Below are positions 44,434 through 52,540 of a stretch of DNA of 53,860 bases, in pieces (the stretch's first letter is position 1; every line of letters starts with the position of its first letter). Under the pieces are notes generated by a model, which saw nothing but the letters and a program-made list of their open reading frames with translations, did not search any database and had not been told where the DNA came from. The translations under genes and the position numbers were made by a program. Origin of the DNA: an uncultured Oxalobacteraceae bacterium (GTDB lineage Bacteria; Pseudomonadota; Gammaproteobacteria; Burkholderiales; Burkholderiaceae); contig CAMLFK010000007.1 of assembly GCA_946479255.1 (NCBI GenBank), forward strand, positions 1 to 53,860, read 5' to 3'.

Positions 44434-45594
44434 ATGAAAAGAGAAGGCACGGTGGCGGCCGCGCCGCCGGGTACCGATGGCCAGGCCGCGGCGCGCTCCG
44501 CCGGCCTGCGCTATGTGAACGACAGCATGGCCGGCATTCGCCGTGAGCCCGCCCAGGATGGCTTTCGCTATCTCGACCCAAGCGGCCATGAAGTCGAGGA
44601 CGAGACCACGCTGGCACGCATCAAGGCACTGGTGATTCCTCCCGCCTGGACCGAGGTCTGGATCTGCAAGCAGGCCAACGGCCACCTGCAGGCCACCGGC
44701 CGCGATGCGCGCGGCCGCAAACAATACCGGTACCACGCCCGCTGGCGCGCGCTGCGCGACGACGTCAAGTATGAGCGCATGATCAGCTTCGGGCGCGCGC
44801 TGCCGCTGGTGCGCCGGCGCGTCGACGAGGACCTGAAACTCCCCGGCCTGCCGCGCGAGAAGGTGCTGGCCACCATCGTCTACCTGTTAGAGGCAACCAT
44901 GATGCGGATCGGGAACGAGGAATACGCGCGCACCAACCAGTCCTTCGGCCTGACCACATTGCGCGGCCGCCACGTGCGCATCGACGGCAGTGAAGTCCAG
45001 TTCCGCTTTCGCGGCAAGAGCGGCGTCAATCACGCGGTGACGGTGGCCGACAAGCGCCTGGCGCGTATCATTTCGCGCATCCGCGAGCTGCCCGGCCAGG
45101 AGCTGTTCCACTACATCGGCGACGACGGCGCCACCCACAATATCGACTCGGCCGACGTCAACGACTACCTGCGCGAGATCACCGGCGAGGACTACACCGC
45201 CAAGGACTTCCGCACCTGGGCCGGCACCGTGCTGGCCGCGCTCGCGCTGCAGGAGTTCGAAAAGTTCGATTCCGAAACCCAGGCCAGGAAGAACATCGTG
45301 CGTGCCATCGAGATGGTCGCCGAAAAGCTCGGCAATACCCCATCGATCTGCCGCAAGTGCTATGTGCACCCGGCGGTGATCGAGGCTTACCTGGACGGCA
45401 CCGTGCTCGAAGCGCTGCGCGAGCGCACCCGCCAGGAGCTGGTGGAAGACCTGCACGCCCTGCAGCCCGAGGAAGCCGCGGTGGTGGCAATGCTGCAGCA
45501 GCGTTTGCAATATCAACAGCCTGCCGCGCCGAAGCGCAGCAAAGCGCGCAGCGTAAAGACAAAACGCGCGGAGCCCGCCCTCCAACGGCCCTGA
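44434..45594 (+). CDS. DNA topoisomerase IB (poxvirus-like)
   Basis: 386 residues from the ATG at 44434 (a TTG at 44422 is an alternative). Type IB enzymes relax supercoils by forming a 3'-phosphotyrosine link. The N-terminal domain has RYVNDSMAGIRREPAQDGFRY and IPPAWTEVWIC; the catalytic domain has RGRKQYRYHARWR, MMRIGNEEYARTNQSFGLTT, FRFRGKSGVNHAV, DFRTWAGTVLAA and the active-site tyrosine in RKCYVHPAVIEAY. The C-terminal tail is lysine/arginine-rich. It is a small bacterial topoisomerase IB, common in proteobacteria. A long inverted repeat follows the stop. Confidence 0.92.
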   Translation: MKREGTVAAAPPGTDGQAAARSAGLRYVNDSMAGIRREPAQDGFRYLDPSGHEVEDETTLARIKALVIPPAWTEVWICKQANGHLQATGRDARGRKQYRYHARWRALRDDVKYERMISFGRALPLVRRRVDEDLKLPGLPREKVLATIVYLLEATMMRIGNEEYARTNQSFGLTTLRGRHVRIDGSEVQFRFRGKSGVNHAVTVADKRLARIISRIRELPGQELFHYIGDDGATHNIDSADVNDYLREITGEDYTAKDFRTWAGTVLAALALQEFEKFDSETQARKNIVRAIEMVAEKLGNTPSICRKCYVHPAVIEAYLDGTVLEALRERTRQELVEDLHALQPEEAAVVAMLQQRLQYQQPAAPKRSKARSVKTKRAEPALQRP

Positions 45595-45625
45595 TCGGCC
45601 AGCACCTGTAAGCCGCGCCGCACCA

Positions 45626-45668
45626 GCTATGCCGGGGCAATATGCATCACCCCCAGTCCCGGCATAGC
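45626..45668. terminator. 11-bp perfect inverted repeat after topoisomerase IB
   Basis: GCTATGCCGGG (45626-45636) and CCCGGCATAGC (45658-45668) pair perfectly around a 21-base loop, 31 bases after the topoisomerase stop. The long loop is unusual for an intrinsic terminator; a repeat-derived element or regulator site is possible. Confidence 0.4.
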
Positions 45669-45765
45669 AGCAGCCTCATTTCATTGATTCTTTCAAGTTG
45701 GGGTTTGCGCAACGGGGGGACTCACATAAAATACGCGACACCCTATACCTGGCGACCAAGATCAC

Positions 45766-46953
45766 ATGAAGCTAATCGCTCTGCTGCCGGCCCTCGCGCT
45801 GGCCATGCCAGCCATCGCAGGCGCCGCCCAGCCGGCCAAGGTCACCCTCGGCCCGCTCATGCCGGGCTACACCACGATCCCGCTGGCGGAAGGGAACTAC
45901 AACGTCACCGTCACCCTGGGCGACGCCAAGGCCGCCACGACGACCACCATCAAGGCCGAACTGCGCCGCCTGATGCTGGAGAACGTCAAGACCAATCCCG
46001 GCGAAACTGTCAAGCGCAGCTTTACCGTCAACGTGCGCACGCCGCGCATTCCGGCCAGCGGCAATATCGCCGCCGGCGTGGTCAACCTCAAGGCACCGCG
46101 CGAAACGGTGCAGGAAATCTGGGCATGGGATGAAGCCTTGACCTTCGAAGTGTCCGGCACCCAGCCCGCCGTCAAGGCGGTCGAGATCGTCCCCGTCGAC
46201 AGCCCGACCGTCTTCCTGATCGGCGACTCGACCGTTTGCGACCAGCCCGGCGAGCCATACAGCAGCTGGGGCCAGATGCTGCCACGCTTCTTCAAGAGCG
46301 GCGTAGCGGTCTCGAACCACGCCCAGTCCGGCGAAACCCTGCGCGACTCGATCGCCCGCCGCCGCCTCGACAAGATCCTCGCCTCGATCAAGCCCGGCGA
46401 CACCGTCATGATGCAGTTCGGCCACAACGACCAGAAGCAGATCAAGGATGGCAAAGGCGGCCCGTTCACCACCTACAAGGCGGAACTCAAAACCCACGTC
46501 GAAGGCGTGCTGGCGCGCAAAGGCGTGCCGGTTATCGTCTCGCCCATGGAGCGGCGCCGCTTCGACGCGCTCAACAAGGTCGTGCCCTCGCTGATCGACT
46601 ACGCCAACGCCGCGCGCGAAGTGGCGCTCGAAATGAACGTGGCCTTCATCGACCTCAACGCCCAGTCCAAGATCCTGTACGAAGCCATGGGCCCGGAAGC
46701 GTCAAGCGCCGCCTTCGCCGAGCCGGCCCCGGGCAAAATAGACAACACCCACCACAACAGCTACGGCGCCTACCAGCTGGCCAAGATCATCGCGGGCGGC
46801 CTGCGCGACGCCAAGGTGCCATTGGCATCCTGGATCGCCAACGACGCCGGCGCCTTCGACCCGTCCAAACCGGACCCGGTCGCAGCGTTCGCGGTACCGC
46901 CCAGCCCTAAGCAAACCACCGAGCGTCCGCTCGGCGACGAAAGCAATCGATGA
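45766..46953 (+). CDS. Rhamnogalacturonan acetylesterase, CE12/SGNH type
   Basis: 395 residues with a signal peptide (KLIALLPALALAMPAIAGAA). A beta-sandwich N-terminal domain (about 25-130) precedes the SGNH hydrolase: block I FLIGDSTVCDQPG (catalytic Ser), SSWGQMLPRFF, block II VSNHAQSGETLRD, block III MMQFGHNDQKQ and block V DNTHHNSYGAYQLAK with the catalytic His. These are the marks of carbohydrate esterase family 12 enzymes, which remove acetyl groups from pectin rhamnogalacturonan or xylan. It is the first gene of the polysaccharide locus; its stop overlaps the start of the GH43 lipoprotein by 4 bases. Confidence 0.88.
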   Translation: MKLIALLPALALAMPAIAGAAQPAKVTLGPLMPGYTTIPLAEGNYNVTVTLGDAKAATTTTIKAELRRLMLENVKTNPGETVKRSFTVNVRTPRIPASGNIAAGVVNLKAPRETVQEIWAWDEALTFEVSGTQPAVKAVEIVPVDSPTVFLIGDSTVCDQPGEPYSSWGQMLPRFFKSGVAVSNHAQSGETLRDSIARRRLDKILASIKPGDTVMMQFGHNDQKQIKDGKGGPFTTYKAELKTHVEGVLARKGVPVIVSPMERRRFDALNKVVPSLIDYANAAREVALEMNVAFIDLNAQSKILYEAMGPEASSAAFAEPAPGKIDNTHHNSYGAYQLAKIIAGGLRDAKVPLASWIANDAGAFDPSKPDPVAAFAVPPSPKQTTERPLGDESNR

Positions 46954-47924
46954 TCAAATACGCACTGACCCTCACTGCCGCTGCCCTGCTGGCCGGCTGC
47001 GCCGGCACGCCATCCAAATCCGAAGGCGAAGCCTATGTCTTCACCTACTTCACCAAGAATGGCGAAGACGGCCTGCACCTGGCCGTCAGCGACGACGGCT
47101 ACCGCTGGGAGAAGCTGGGCGCGGGCCGCAGCTACCTGCTGCCCAAAGTCGGCAACTCCAGGCTGATGCGCGACCCGTGCATCGTCCAGGGGCCGGACGG
47201 CACCTTCCACATGGTATGGACCTCCGGCTGGAACGAAAACAATATCGGCTACGCTTCGTCCAAGGACCTGATCAACTGGTCCGAGCAAATGGAACTGCCG
47301 GTGATGGGGCACGAACCGGGCGTGCTCAACGCCTGGGCGCCGGAGATCGTCTACGACAAGGAGCGCGGCGAATACCTGATTTTCTGGGCCTCGACGGTAC
47401 CGGGCAAATTCCAGGAGACGGCCGGCACCTCGGAGGAAAAGTACAACCACCGCATGTACGCCACGACCACGCGCGACTTCAAGGCATTCACCCCGACGAC
47501 CGTCTTCTACGATCCGGGCTTTAGCGTGATCGACGCCACGTTCGTCCGCAACAAGGACCGTGATTACCTGATGGTCAAGGACGAAACGGTTCGCCCGCCC
47601 AAGAAGTACCTGCAGCTTGCCGACGCGCCGAGCCTGCGCGGCCCCTACGGCAAGCTGTCCGCGCCGATTACCGCCAAGGGCTTGTGGGTCGAAGGCCCGA
47701 CCGCTATTCAGGTTGGCGCCGATACCATCGTCTACTACGACGCCTACACCACCAGACACTACGGCGCCATGCGCTCGCGCGACATGGTCAACTGGGAAGA
47801 TGTGACCTCCAGGATGCACTTCCCTGACGAAGGTACGCCGGTGCGCATGCGCCACGGCACGGCGCTCGCGGTACCGGCATCGCTGGTTGCCAAGCTGCGC
47901 GCAAGCGAAGGCGCCACGCCGTGA
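46950..47924 (+). CDS. GH43-family glycosidase lipoprotein
   Basis: 324 residues. The lipobox LLAGC (Cys near residue 16) after a hydrophobic signal makes it a lipoprotein. A five-bladed propeller fold is indicated by MRDPCIVQGPDGTFHMVWTS (catalytic Asp), YASSKDLINWSEQ and NAWAPEIVYDKERGEYLIFW (general acid Glu), and WVEGPTAIQVG later, which are family 43 features for arabinofuranosidases and xylosidases. The precise linkage is unknown. It is coupled to the acetylesterase by overlapping start and stop, so debranching and deacetylation are likely coordinated at the cell surface or in the periplasm. Confidence 0.85.
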   Translation: MIKYALTLTAAALLAGCAGTPSKSEGEAYVFTYFTKNGEDGLHLAVSDDGYRWEKLGAGRSYLLPKVGNSRLMRDPCIVQGPDGTFHMVWTSGWNENNIGYASSKDLINWSEQMELPVMGHEPGVLNAWAPEIVYDKERGEYLIFWASTVPGKFQETAGTSEEKYNHRMYATTTRDFKAFTPTTVFYDPGFSVIDATFVRNKDRDYLMVKDETVRPPKKYLQLADAPSLRGPYGKLSAPITAKGLWVEGPTAIQVGADTIVYYDAYTTRHYGAMRSRDMVNWEDVTSRMHFPDEGTPVRMRHGTALAVPASLVAKLRASEGATP

Positions 47925-47970
47925 AGCTCGTGATCGCGTCAGCTGATGCAACTTGAAGTCATCGATCCGA

Positions 47971-48504
47971 TCACCCAGCGCCGCAGGCGGGGTTGTCCGC
48001 GTCAACCTCCTTGTAGCCCTTCTTCGTTTTTTCCTTGATGAGTTTATCGCGCTCCGCTCTGGCCTCCGCCGGGTCTTCAAGCTCCTTGACCTTACTTTGG
48101 CCGGCGGTACCAATGCGCCCGAAGTTGACAATGAGCTCACAGTCACTGCAACTCACTTCCCAGAATTTGCTGGCATTGCCCTCAATCATCTCAAAACGGC
48201 GTACGCCCTGATTTCTTCGAAAGTTCGAAATGAAGGCGGAAATGCGCTCTAAGGTGTCCGCTTTCGGCGACTGAATCAGAAATACTTCCCGGTCTTCCCA
48301 TTCGACCGGAATGCCAATCGCCTCCGACATTTCCTCATCAAAGCTGTCGAATGCCTCCTCGTCCTCGCAATCGGACGGTGGCATAAAGTTGAAGACGACG
48401 TACAACTGACCGTTTTTCATCAAACGCAGTTCTGGTTCGCCTTCCGCATCGAAGCCCGAGAGTTCGATGATTTGCGCTACGTCGTCGCTTGTGTCCTGGT
48501 CCAT
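47971..48504 (-). CDS. Stand-alone WGR-domain protein
   Basis: 177 residues, acidic, no signal. The start at 48504 has GGGGGAG upstream. The C-terminal part is a WGR domain: RRFEMIEGNASKFWEVSCSD, LIVNFGRIGTAGQSKVKELE, LIKEKTKKGYKEV, ending with DNPACGAG. WGR domains occur in PARP-type enzymes and in bacterial MolR/regulatory proteins and bind nucleic acids. The acidic N-terminal half (about 1-100) is unrecognised. It sits on the opposite strand inside the polysaccharide locus, with no visible functional link to it. Confidence 0.7.
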   Translation of the reverse strand: MDQDTSDDVAQIIELSGFDAEGEPELRLMKNGQLYVVFNFMPPSDCEDEEAFDSFDEEMSEAIGIPVEWEDREVFLIQSPKADTLERISAFISNFRRNQGVRRFEMIEGNASKFWEVSCSDCELIVNFGRIGTAGQSKVKELEDPAEARAERDKLIKEKTKKGYKEVDADNPACGAG

Positions 48505-48670
48505 CCACTCCCCCAGTCATTATTCTTTCGTCAATATTAACTGCAAAATCGAATGATACCATGCGGAAATATTTTCGACGGACTCAAACACAACAGTATC
48601 GCGACAGCATTGTTGCACAGTGGATAAAAATGGTAATCTGCAAGACTCTATCCATCATTGGAGCCTTGCC

Positions 48671-49483
48671 GTGAATCTTCCCGTCCTTCGCAAAGTTGGC
48701 TTTGCTGTCGCCATCGTCATCCTGCTGTTCATGTTGGCGCCCTTCGCCACCGTACCGTCGGGTAACCGCGGCGTGCTGACCACCTTCGGCAAGCCAAGCG
48801 ATGAAGTCTACGGCGAGGGCCTGCACTTCCGCATCCCGATGATCCAGCGTATGCACCTGGTGAACGTCTCGATCCAGAAGGGTGAAGGCCAGGGCAGCGC
48901 CGCCTCGCGCGACCTGCAGAACGTGCAGACCAAGGTGGCGATCAACTACCACACCGATCCGAGCCGCGCGGTGTACGTGTTCCGTGAGCTGGGTAACGAG
49001 CCTGGCGAGCGGATCATCGTGCCGAGCGTGCACGAAGCGGTCAAGGCGGTCACCGCCAACTTCACCGCCGAGGAGCTGATCGGCAAGCGTGCCGACGTGC
49101 GCAACCAGATCGTCGCGCACCTGCAGGAGCGCATGAAGCGCCACGGCATCGTGGTCGACGAGTTCTCCATCGTCGATTTCCAATTCAGTAAAACCTTCGA
49201 CGAAGCGATCGAAGCGAAGACCACTGCCGATCAGTTGAAAATGAAGGCCGACCGCGATCTGGAACGCATCGTGGTGGAAGCGCGCCAGAAAGTGGAACGG
49301 GCCAAGGCCGAAGCGGCCGCGCTGTCATTGCAGCGCCAGGAAGTCACACCGGAACTGCTGCGCCTGCGCGAAACCGAGAACCAGGCCAAGGCGATTGAGA
49401 AGTGGGATGGGCACCTGCCGCAGACCATGGCTGGTGGGGCTGTGCCTTTTCTGGATCTGGTGAGCCAGAAACCATCGCGCTAA
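48671..49483 (+). CDS. SPFH/prohibitin-family membrane protein
   Basis: 270 residues from the GTG at 48671, which has TTGGAG upstream; the longer in-frame ATG reading at 48620 would add 17 residues without a ribosome site. One N-terminal membrane segment (about 6-28) is followed by the prohibitin fold (VPSGNRGVLTTFGKPSDEV, GLHFRIPMIQRMHLVNV, VQTKVAINYHTD, VVDEFSIVDFQFSKTFDEAI) and a long coiled coil rich in Arg, Glu, Lys and Ala. Such proteins scaffold membrane proteases and other complexes. No FtsH or other partner gene lies nearby. Its end overlaps the convergent DUF1080 gene by 4 bases. Confidence 0.88.
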   Translation: MNLPVLRKVGFAVAIVILLFMLAPFATVPSGNRGVLTTFGKPSDEVYGEGLHFRIPMIQRMHLVNVSIQKGEGQGSAASRDLQNVQTKVAINYHTDPSRAVYVFRELGNEPGERIIVPSVHEAVKAVTANFTAEELIGKRADVRNQIVAHLQERMKRHGIVVDEFSIVDFQFSKTFDEAIEAKTTADQLKMKADRDLERIVVEARQKVERAKAEAAALSLQRQEVTPELLRLRETENQAKAIEKWDGHLPQTMAGGAVPFLDLVSQKPSR

Positions 49484-50112
49484 AGCGGCGACAGAGTTAC
49501 ATTGCGGAGTTCAAACGGCGCCCCCTCAAGCTGAAAACCAATGCGCCCGGATGCCGGGCGCGCACCACTGACACGGTTCTGCAGCACGCCATTGACCGTA
49601 ACCTCAAGCGTCCCTGCCCGGCTCACGACATCGAGCTTGTTCCACTGCCCTGCCGCGACTTCGCTGTCGGCAGCGATACGGCCCTTGAGCGGCACCGGAG
49701 CCGCGCTGGTCAGCGGCTCGGTAAAGCTCGCGCCCGCCATCGGCAGTACATCGCCCACGCTGCCAAGCTTGGTCTGCACCTGCACGCTCTCCGGCCAGGC
49801 GCGGTCCTTCGGGCCGCCCACGATATGCAGCAGCACGCCGGCGTTGCCAGGCTTGGCCGACCAGCGCCATTCCACATGCAGCTTGTAATCGGCATAGGTG
49901 CCGGTTGTGGCCAGGTATCCGGTCGGGTTGCCGGTCGCGGCGATCACGCCATCGGGCAGCATCTTGAAGGTGTCGCCAACCGGCGCGGCAGGCACCGTCA
50001 CCAGTTCCCAGCCTTCAAGGTCGCGGCCGTTGAACAAAGACGGGCTGGTCGATGCGCATCCGGACAAAGTCAATACTGCCAGAGCGGCTGCGATGTGTGA
50101 AAATCTAATCAT
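49480..50112 (-). CDS. DUF1080 (3-keto-disaccharide hydrolase) lipoprotein
   Basis: 210 residues from the ATG at 50112 (AAGG six bases upstream; a TTG two codons earlier is an alternative). The lipobox LTLSGC marks a lipoprotein. The DUF1080 jelly-roll is shown by SLFNGRDLEGWELVTV, YADYKLHVEWRWSAKPGNAG and GRIGFQLEGAPFELRNVTL. Family members hydrolyse 3-keto-glycosides or bind glycans in carbohydrate-catabolic loci. It is divergent from the esterase gene with a gap of only 33 bases, so their promoters overlap. Confidence 0.82.
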   Translation of the reverse strand: MIRFSHIAAALAVLTLSGCASTSPSLFNGRDLEGWELVTVPAAPVGDTFKMLPDGVIAATGNPTGYLATTGTYADYKLHVEWRWSAKPGNAGVLLHIVGGPKDRAWPESVQVQTKLGSVGDVLPMAGASFTEPLTSAAPVPLKGRIAADSEVAAGQWNKLDVVSRAGTLEVTVNGVLQNRVSGARPASGRIGFQLEGAPFELRNVTLSPL

Positions 50113-50145
50113 ATTCAACCTTCAGTAAAAAGTGTGGAGACAAGT

Positions 50146-51057
50146 TTGATTAAGAAGACCTTACTGGCAGCCAGCCTCGCTTGCGCCACCGCCCTGTCGC
50201 ACGCAGTTCCGCCACAAGCGGCAATCTCATTGTGGCCCGAAGGCGTCCCCGGCGCCAAACAAATCGGTGCAGAAAAAGTGTTCGACGATGGCCGCATCGG
50301 CAATGTCAGCGAACCGACGCTGACCGTGTACCGCCCCGCCGTCGACCGCCCTGCCCGCACCGCCGTGATCATCTGCCCTGGCGGCGGCTACTCCTACGTG
50401 TCGGCCGCGCGTGAAGGCGAGCAGTTCGCCAACTGGTTAAGCTCACTTGGCATCACCGCCTTCGTACTCAAGTACCGCATGGCGGAGTTCGGCCACCCGG
50501 CACCCATGCAGGACGTGCTGCGCGCTGTGCGCCTGGTGCGCTCGCAGGCCGCCAGCTACGGCATCGACCCGGCGCGCATCGGCGTCATGGGCAGTTCCGC
50601 CGGCGGCCACCTCGCCGCTACCGCTGGCACCCTGTTCGACCATGCGCTGGGCCGCACCGGCAACGCGCTCGATGCGATCAGCGCGCGGCCGGACTTCCTG
50701 ATGCTGATGTATCCGGTGATCGCCATGGAAGGCCCATCGATCCACGCCGGCTCACGCAAGAACCTGATCGGCAGCTCGCCCTCCACAGAGACCGTGCAGC
50801 TGATGTCGGTTGAGCGGCAAGTTACCGCCGCGACGCCGCCCACGCTGCTGGTCCATACCCAGGACGACGGCGCGGTACCGGTTGAGAACAGCATCATGTT
50901 CTACCAGGCGCTCACCCGCAACAAAGTGCCGGCCGAGATGTACCTGTTCGAACGCGGCGGCCACGGCATGGGCATGCGCACCGGCTTGGGTAACGCCACA
51001 CTGTGGCCGCGCCGCGCCGAAGAATGGCTGCGTGACCGCAAGCTGATCGCTCAGTAA
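50146..51057 (+). CDS. BD-FAE-like alpha/beta hydrolase (probable acetylxylan or pectin esterase)
   Basis: 303 residues from the TTG at 50146, which has GGAG six bases upstream; an in-frame GTG at 50134 would add four residues but lacks a ribosome site. A signal peptide (IKKTLLAASLACATALSHA) exports it. The fold carries the HGG-like oxyanion motif as CPGGGYSYVSAAREG, the nucleophile elbow GVMGSSAGGHLAA, the acid in TQDDGAVPVENS and the histidine in ERGGHGMGM. These match the BD-FAE/acetylxylan esterase group. Removal of acetyl or feruloyl groups is inferred from family and locus context. Confidence 0.82.
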   Translation: MIKKTLLAASLACATALSHAVPPQAAISLWPEGVPGAKQIGAEKVFDDGRIGNVSEPTLTVYRPAVDRPARTAVIICPGGGYSYVSAAREGEQFANWLSSLGITAFVLKYRMAEFGHPAPMQDVLRAVRLVRSQAASYGIDPARIGVMGSSAGGHLAATAGTLFDHALGRTGNALDAISARPDFLMLMYPVIAMEGPSIHAGSRKNLIGSSPSTETVQLMSVERQVTAATPPTLLVHTQDDGAVPVENSIMFYQALTRNKVPAEMYLFERGGHGMGMRTGLGNATLWPRRAEEWLRDRKLIAQ

Positions 51058-51127
51058 TCCGGCAAGCCGATGTTTCACGCGAAATGGAACATCGGCACCT
51101 GCGGCCACTCGGCCGGTCGCTTGCCCG

Positions 51128-51222
51128 GTTCGGGCGCCTTCCTGCAGCAGTTGACGGGCAACCGCCTGGCCGATGCCGCCGGCGCCGCCGGGGACGAGGG
51201 CGATGCGGCCGGCCAGCGACTT
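51128..51222 (-). pseudogene. Remnant of a short-chain dehydrogenase N-terminus
   Basis: On the minus strand KSLAGRIALVPGGAGGIGQA is the NAD-binding start of a short-chain dehydrogenase (GGxGGIG motif), followed by VARQLLQEGA, after which the homology stops. No upstream start or downstream domains are present. On the plus strand a separate short tail, TGQSHTPLVLPGLLEYRARG and the next seven residues, runs to a stop at 51325-51327 and looks like an orphan C-terminus. The stretch 51058-51322 therefore appears to be scar tissue of lost genes. Confidence 0.5.
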
Positions 51223-51322
51223 GGGGCGAGCAGCCCGCCGTCACCGGCCAGAGCCATACTCCGCTGGTCCTGCCCGGGCTGCTGGAATACCGCGCGCGCG
51301 GCTTATCCCTGGCTCAGGCAGC

Positions 51323-52468
51323 TTAGCTTCCGAGCAGCCGCGCGAAGCGCGGCGCGCTGGCGGCAACCAGCAACATGCCGACGCCAAGGCCGGCAAACGC
51401 CAGGTTCAAACTGGCGGCCTCGGCGACAAATCCGATCAAAGCCGGTCCGGCCAGAATCCCCGCGTACCCCGCCGTGGTGACGGCGCCGATGGCCACGCCG
51501 GCCGGCATATCGTCCTGCTTGCCCGCCGCCGTGAACAGCACCGGCACAATGTTCGATGCGCCGGTCCCGACCAGCAGGAAGCCCGCCAGCGCCAGCAGCG
51601 GCGACGGCGCCGTGACGGCAATAAAGAAGCCGAGCGCGGTGAACAGGCTGCCCGCGGCCAATACGCGCTTGCCGCCGAAACGGCGCACCACCCGGTCGCC
51701 CGTCAGCCGGCCGACCGTCATCGCCACCGCGAACACCGCATAGCCAAGGCCGCCTTGGCTGGCCGGCAAACCCACGCCATTGGTCAACAGCAAAGCGCTC
51801 CAGTCCAGCACGGCGCCTTCGGCCAGGAAGCACAGGCAGCACAGCAAACCGATCATCAGCACAGCCCCGCGCGGCAGCACGAACATCGGCCCGCCCTTCG
51901 CCGCCGGATCGGCTTCGGCCAGCAGGCGCGGCCACGCGAACACCATCACGGCCGCCGACACGATGGCCAGGGCAATCGTTGCCTTGAGTGGATCGATGCC
52001 TTGCGACAGCAACAAGGCCATGCCGCCCGCGCCGACTATACCGCCCACGCTGAACAGGCCGTGAAAGCCGGACATCATATGCCTGCCGCTCTCTTTTTCC
52101 ACGACCACCGCCTGCACGTTCATCGATACGTCGAGCGTGCCCATGGCCGCGCCGAAGGCGAACAAGGCGAGCGCCAGCAGCAGCGGCGAGGACACCAGCG
52201 CCAGCAGCGGCAGCACCAGGCAAACCAGGATGCCGGACGCGAAGATCACTGGTTTGCAGCCAAAGCGCGAGGCCATGATGCCGGTCACCGGCATCGCCAT
52301 CAGCGAGCCGATACCTAAACACAGGAGCAGCAATCCAAGCTGGGAAGCGTCCAGACCGGCGCGGTCCTTGGCATAAGGAACCAGGGGCGCCCAGGCGGAC
52401 ATGGTGGTGCCGGCAACCAGGAAGGCCAGCCGGGTCGAAAGGCGGTGTTGGAGATGGGTGGACGAAGT
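51323..52468 (-). CDS. MFS transporter, YbjJ-like
   Basis: About 381 residues from the ATG at 52468. Roughly twelve hydrophobic segments. The first repeat carries MSAWAPLVPYAKDRAGLDAS and LLLCLGIGSLMAMPVTGIMA with a basic loop SRFGCKP; the second half has GRLTGDRVVRRFGGKRVLAA. The pattern resembles E. coli YbjJ and related sugar/metabolite permeases of the major facilitator superfamily. Substrate unknown; its position 72 bases downstream of the GH43 lipoprotein on the same strand suggests uptake of a released sugar. Ribosome site weak. Confidence 0.82.
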   Translation of the reverse strand, partial: TSSTHLQHRLSTRLAFLVAGTTMSAWAPLVPYAKDRAGLDASQLGLLLLCLGIGSLMAMPVTGIMASRFGCKPVIFASGILVCLVLPLLALVSSPLLLALALFAFGAAMGTLDVSMNVQAVVVEKESGRHMMSGFHGLFSVGGIVGAGGMALLLSQGIDPLKATIALAIVSAAVMVFAWPRLLAEADPAAKGGPMFVLPRGAVLMIGLLCCLCFLAEGAVLDWSALLLTNGVGLPASQGGLGYAVFAVAMTVGRLTGDRVVRRFGGKRVLAAGSLFTALGFFIAVTAPSPLLALAGFLLVGTGASNIVPVLFTAAGKQDDMPAGVAIGAVTTAGYAGILAGPALIGFVAEAASLNLAFAGLGVGMLLVAASAPRFARLLGS

Positions 52469-52540
52469 CATGGGAAACTGGATTGGAATCGAATCCAACA
52501 CAGTCTAGCTCATAACTTCATCGATTGCGTGACTTTGGTT

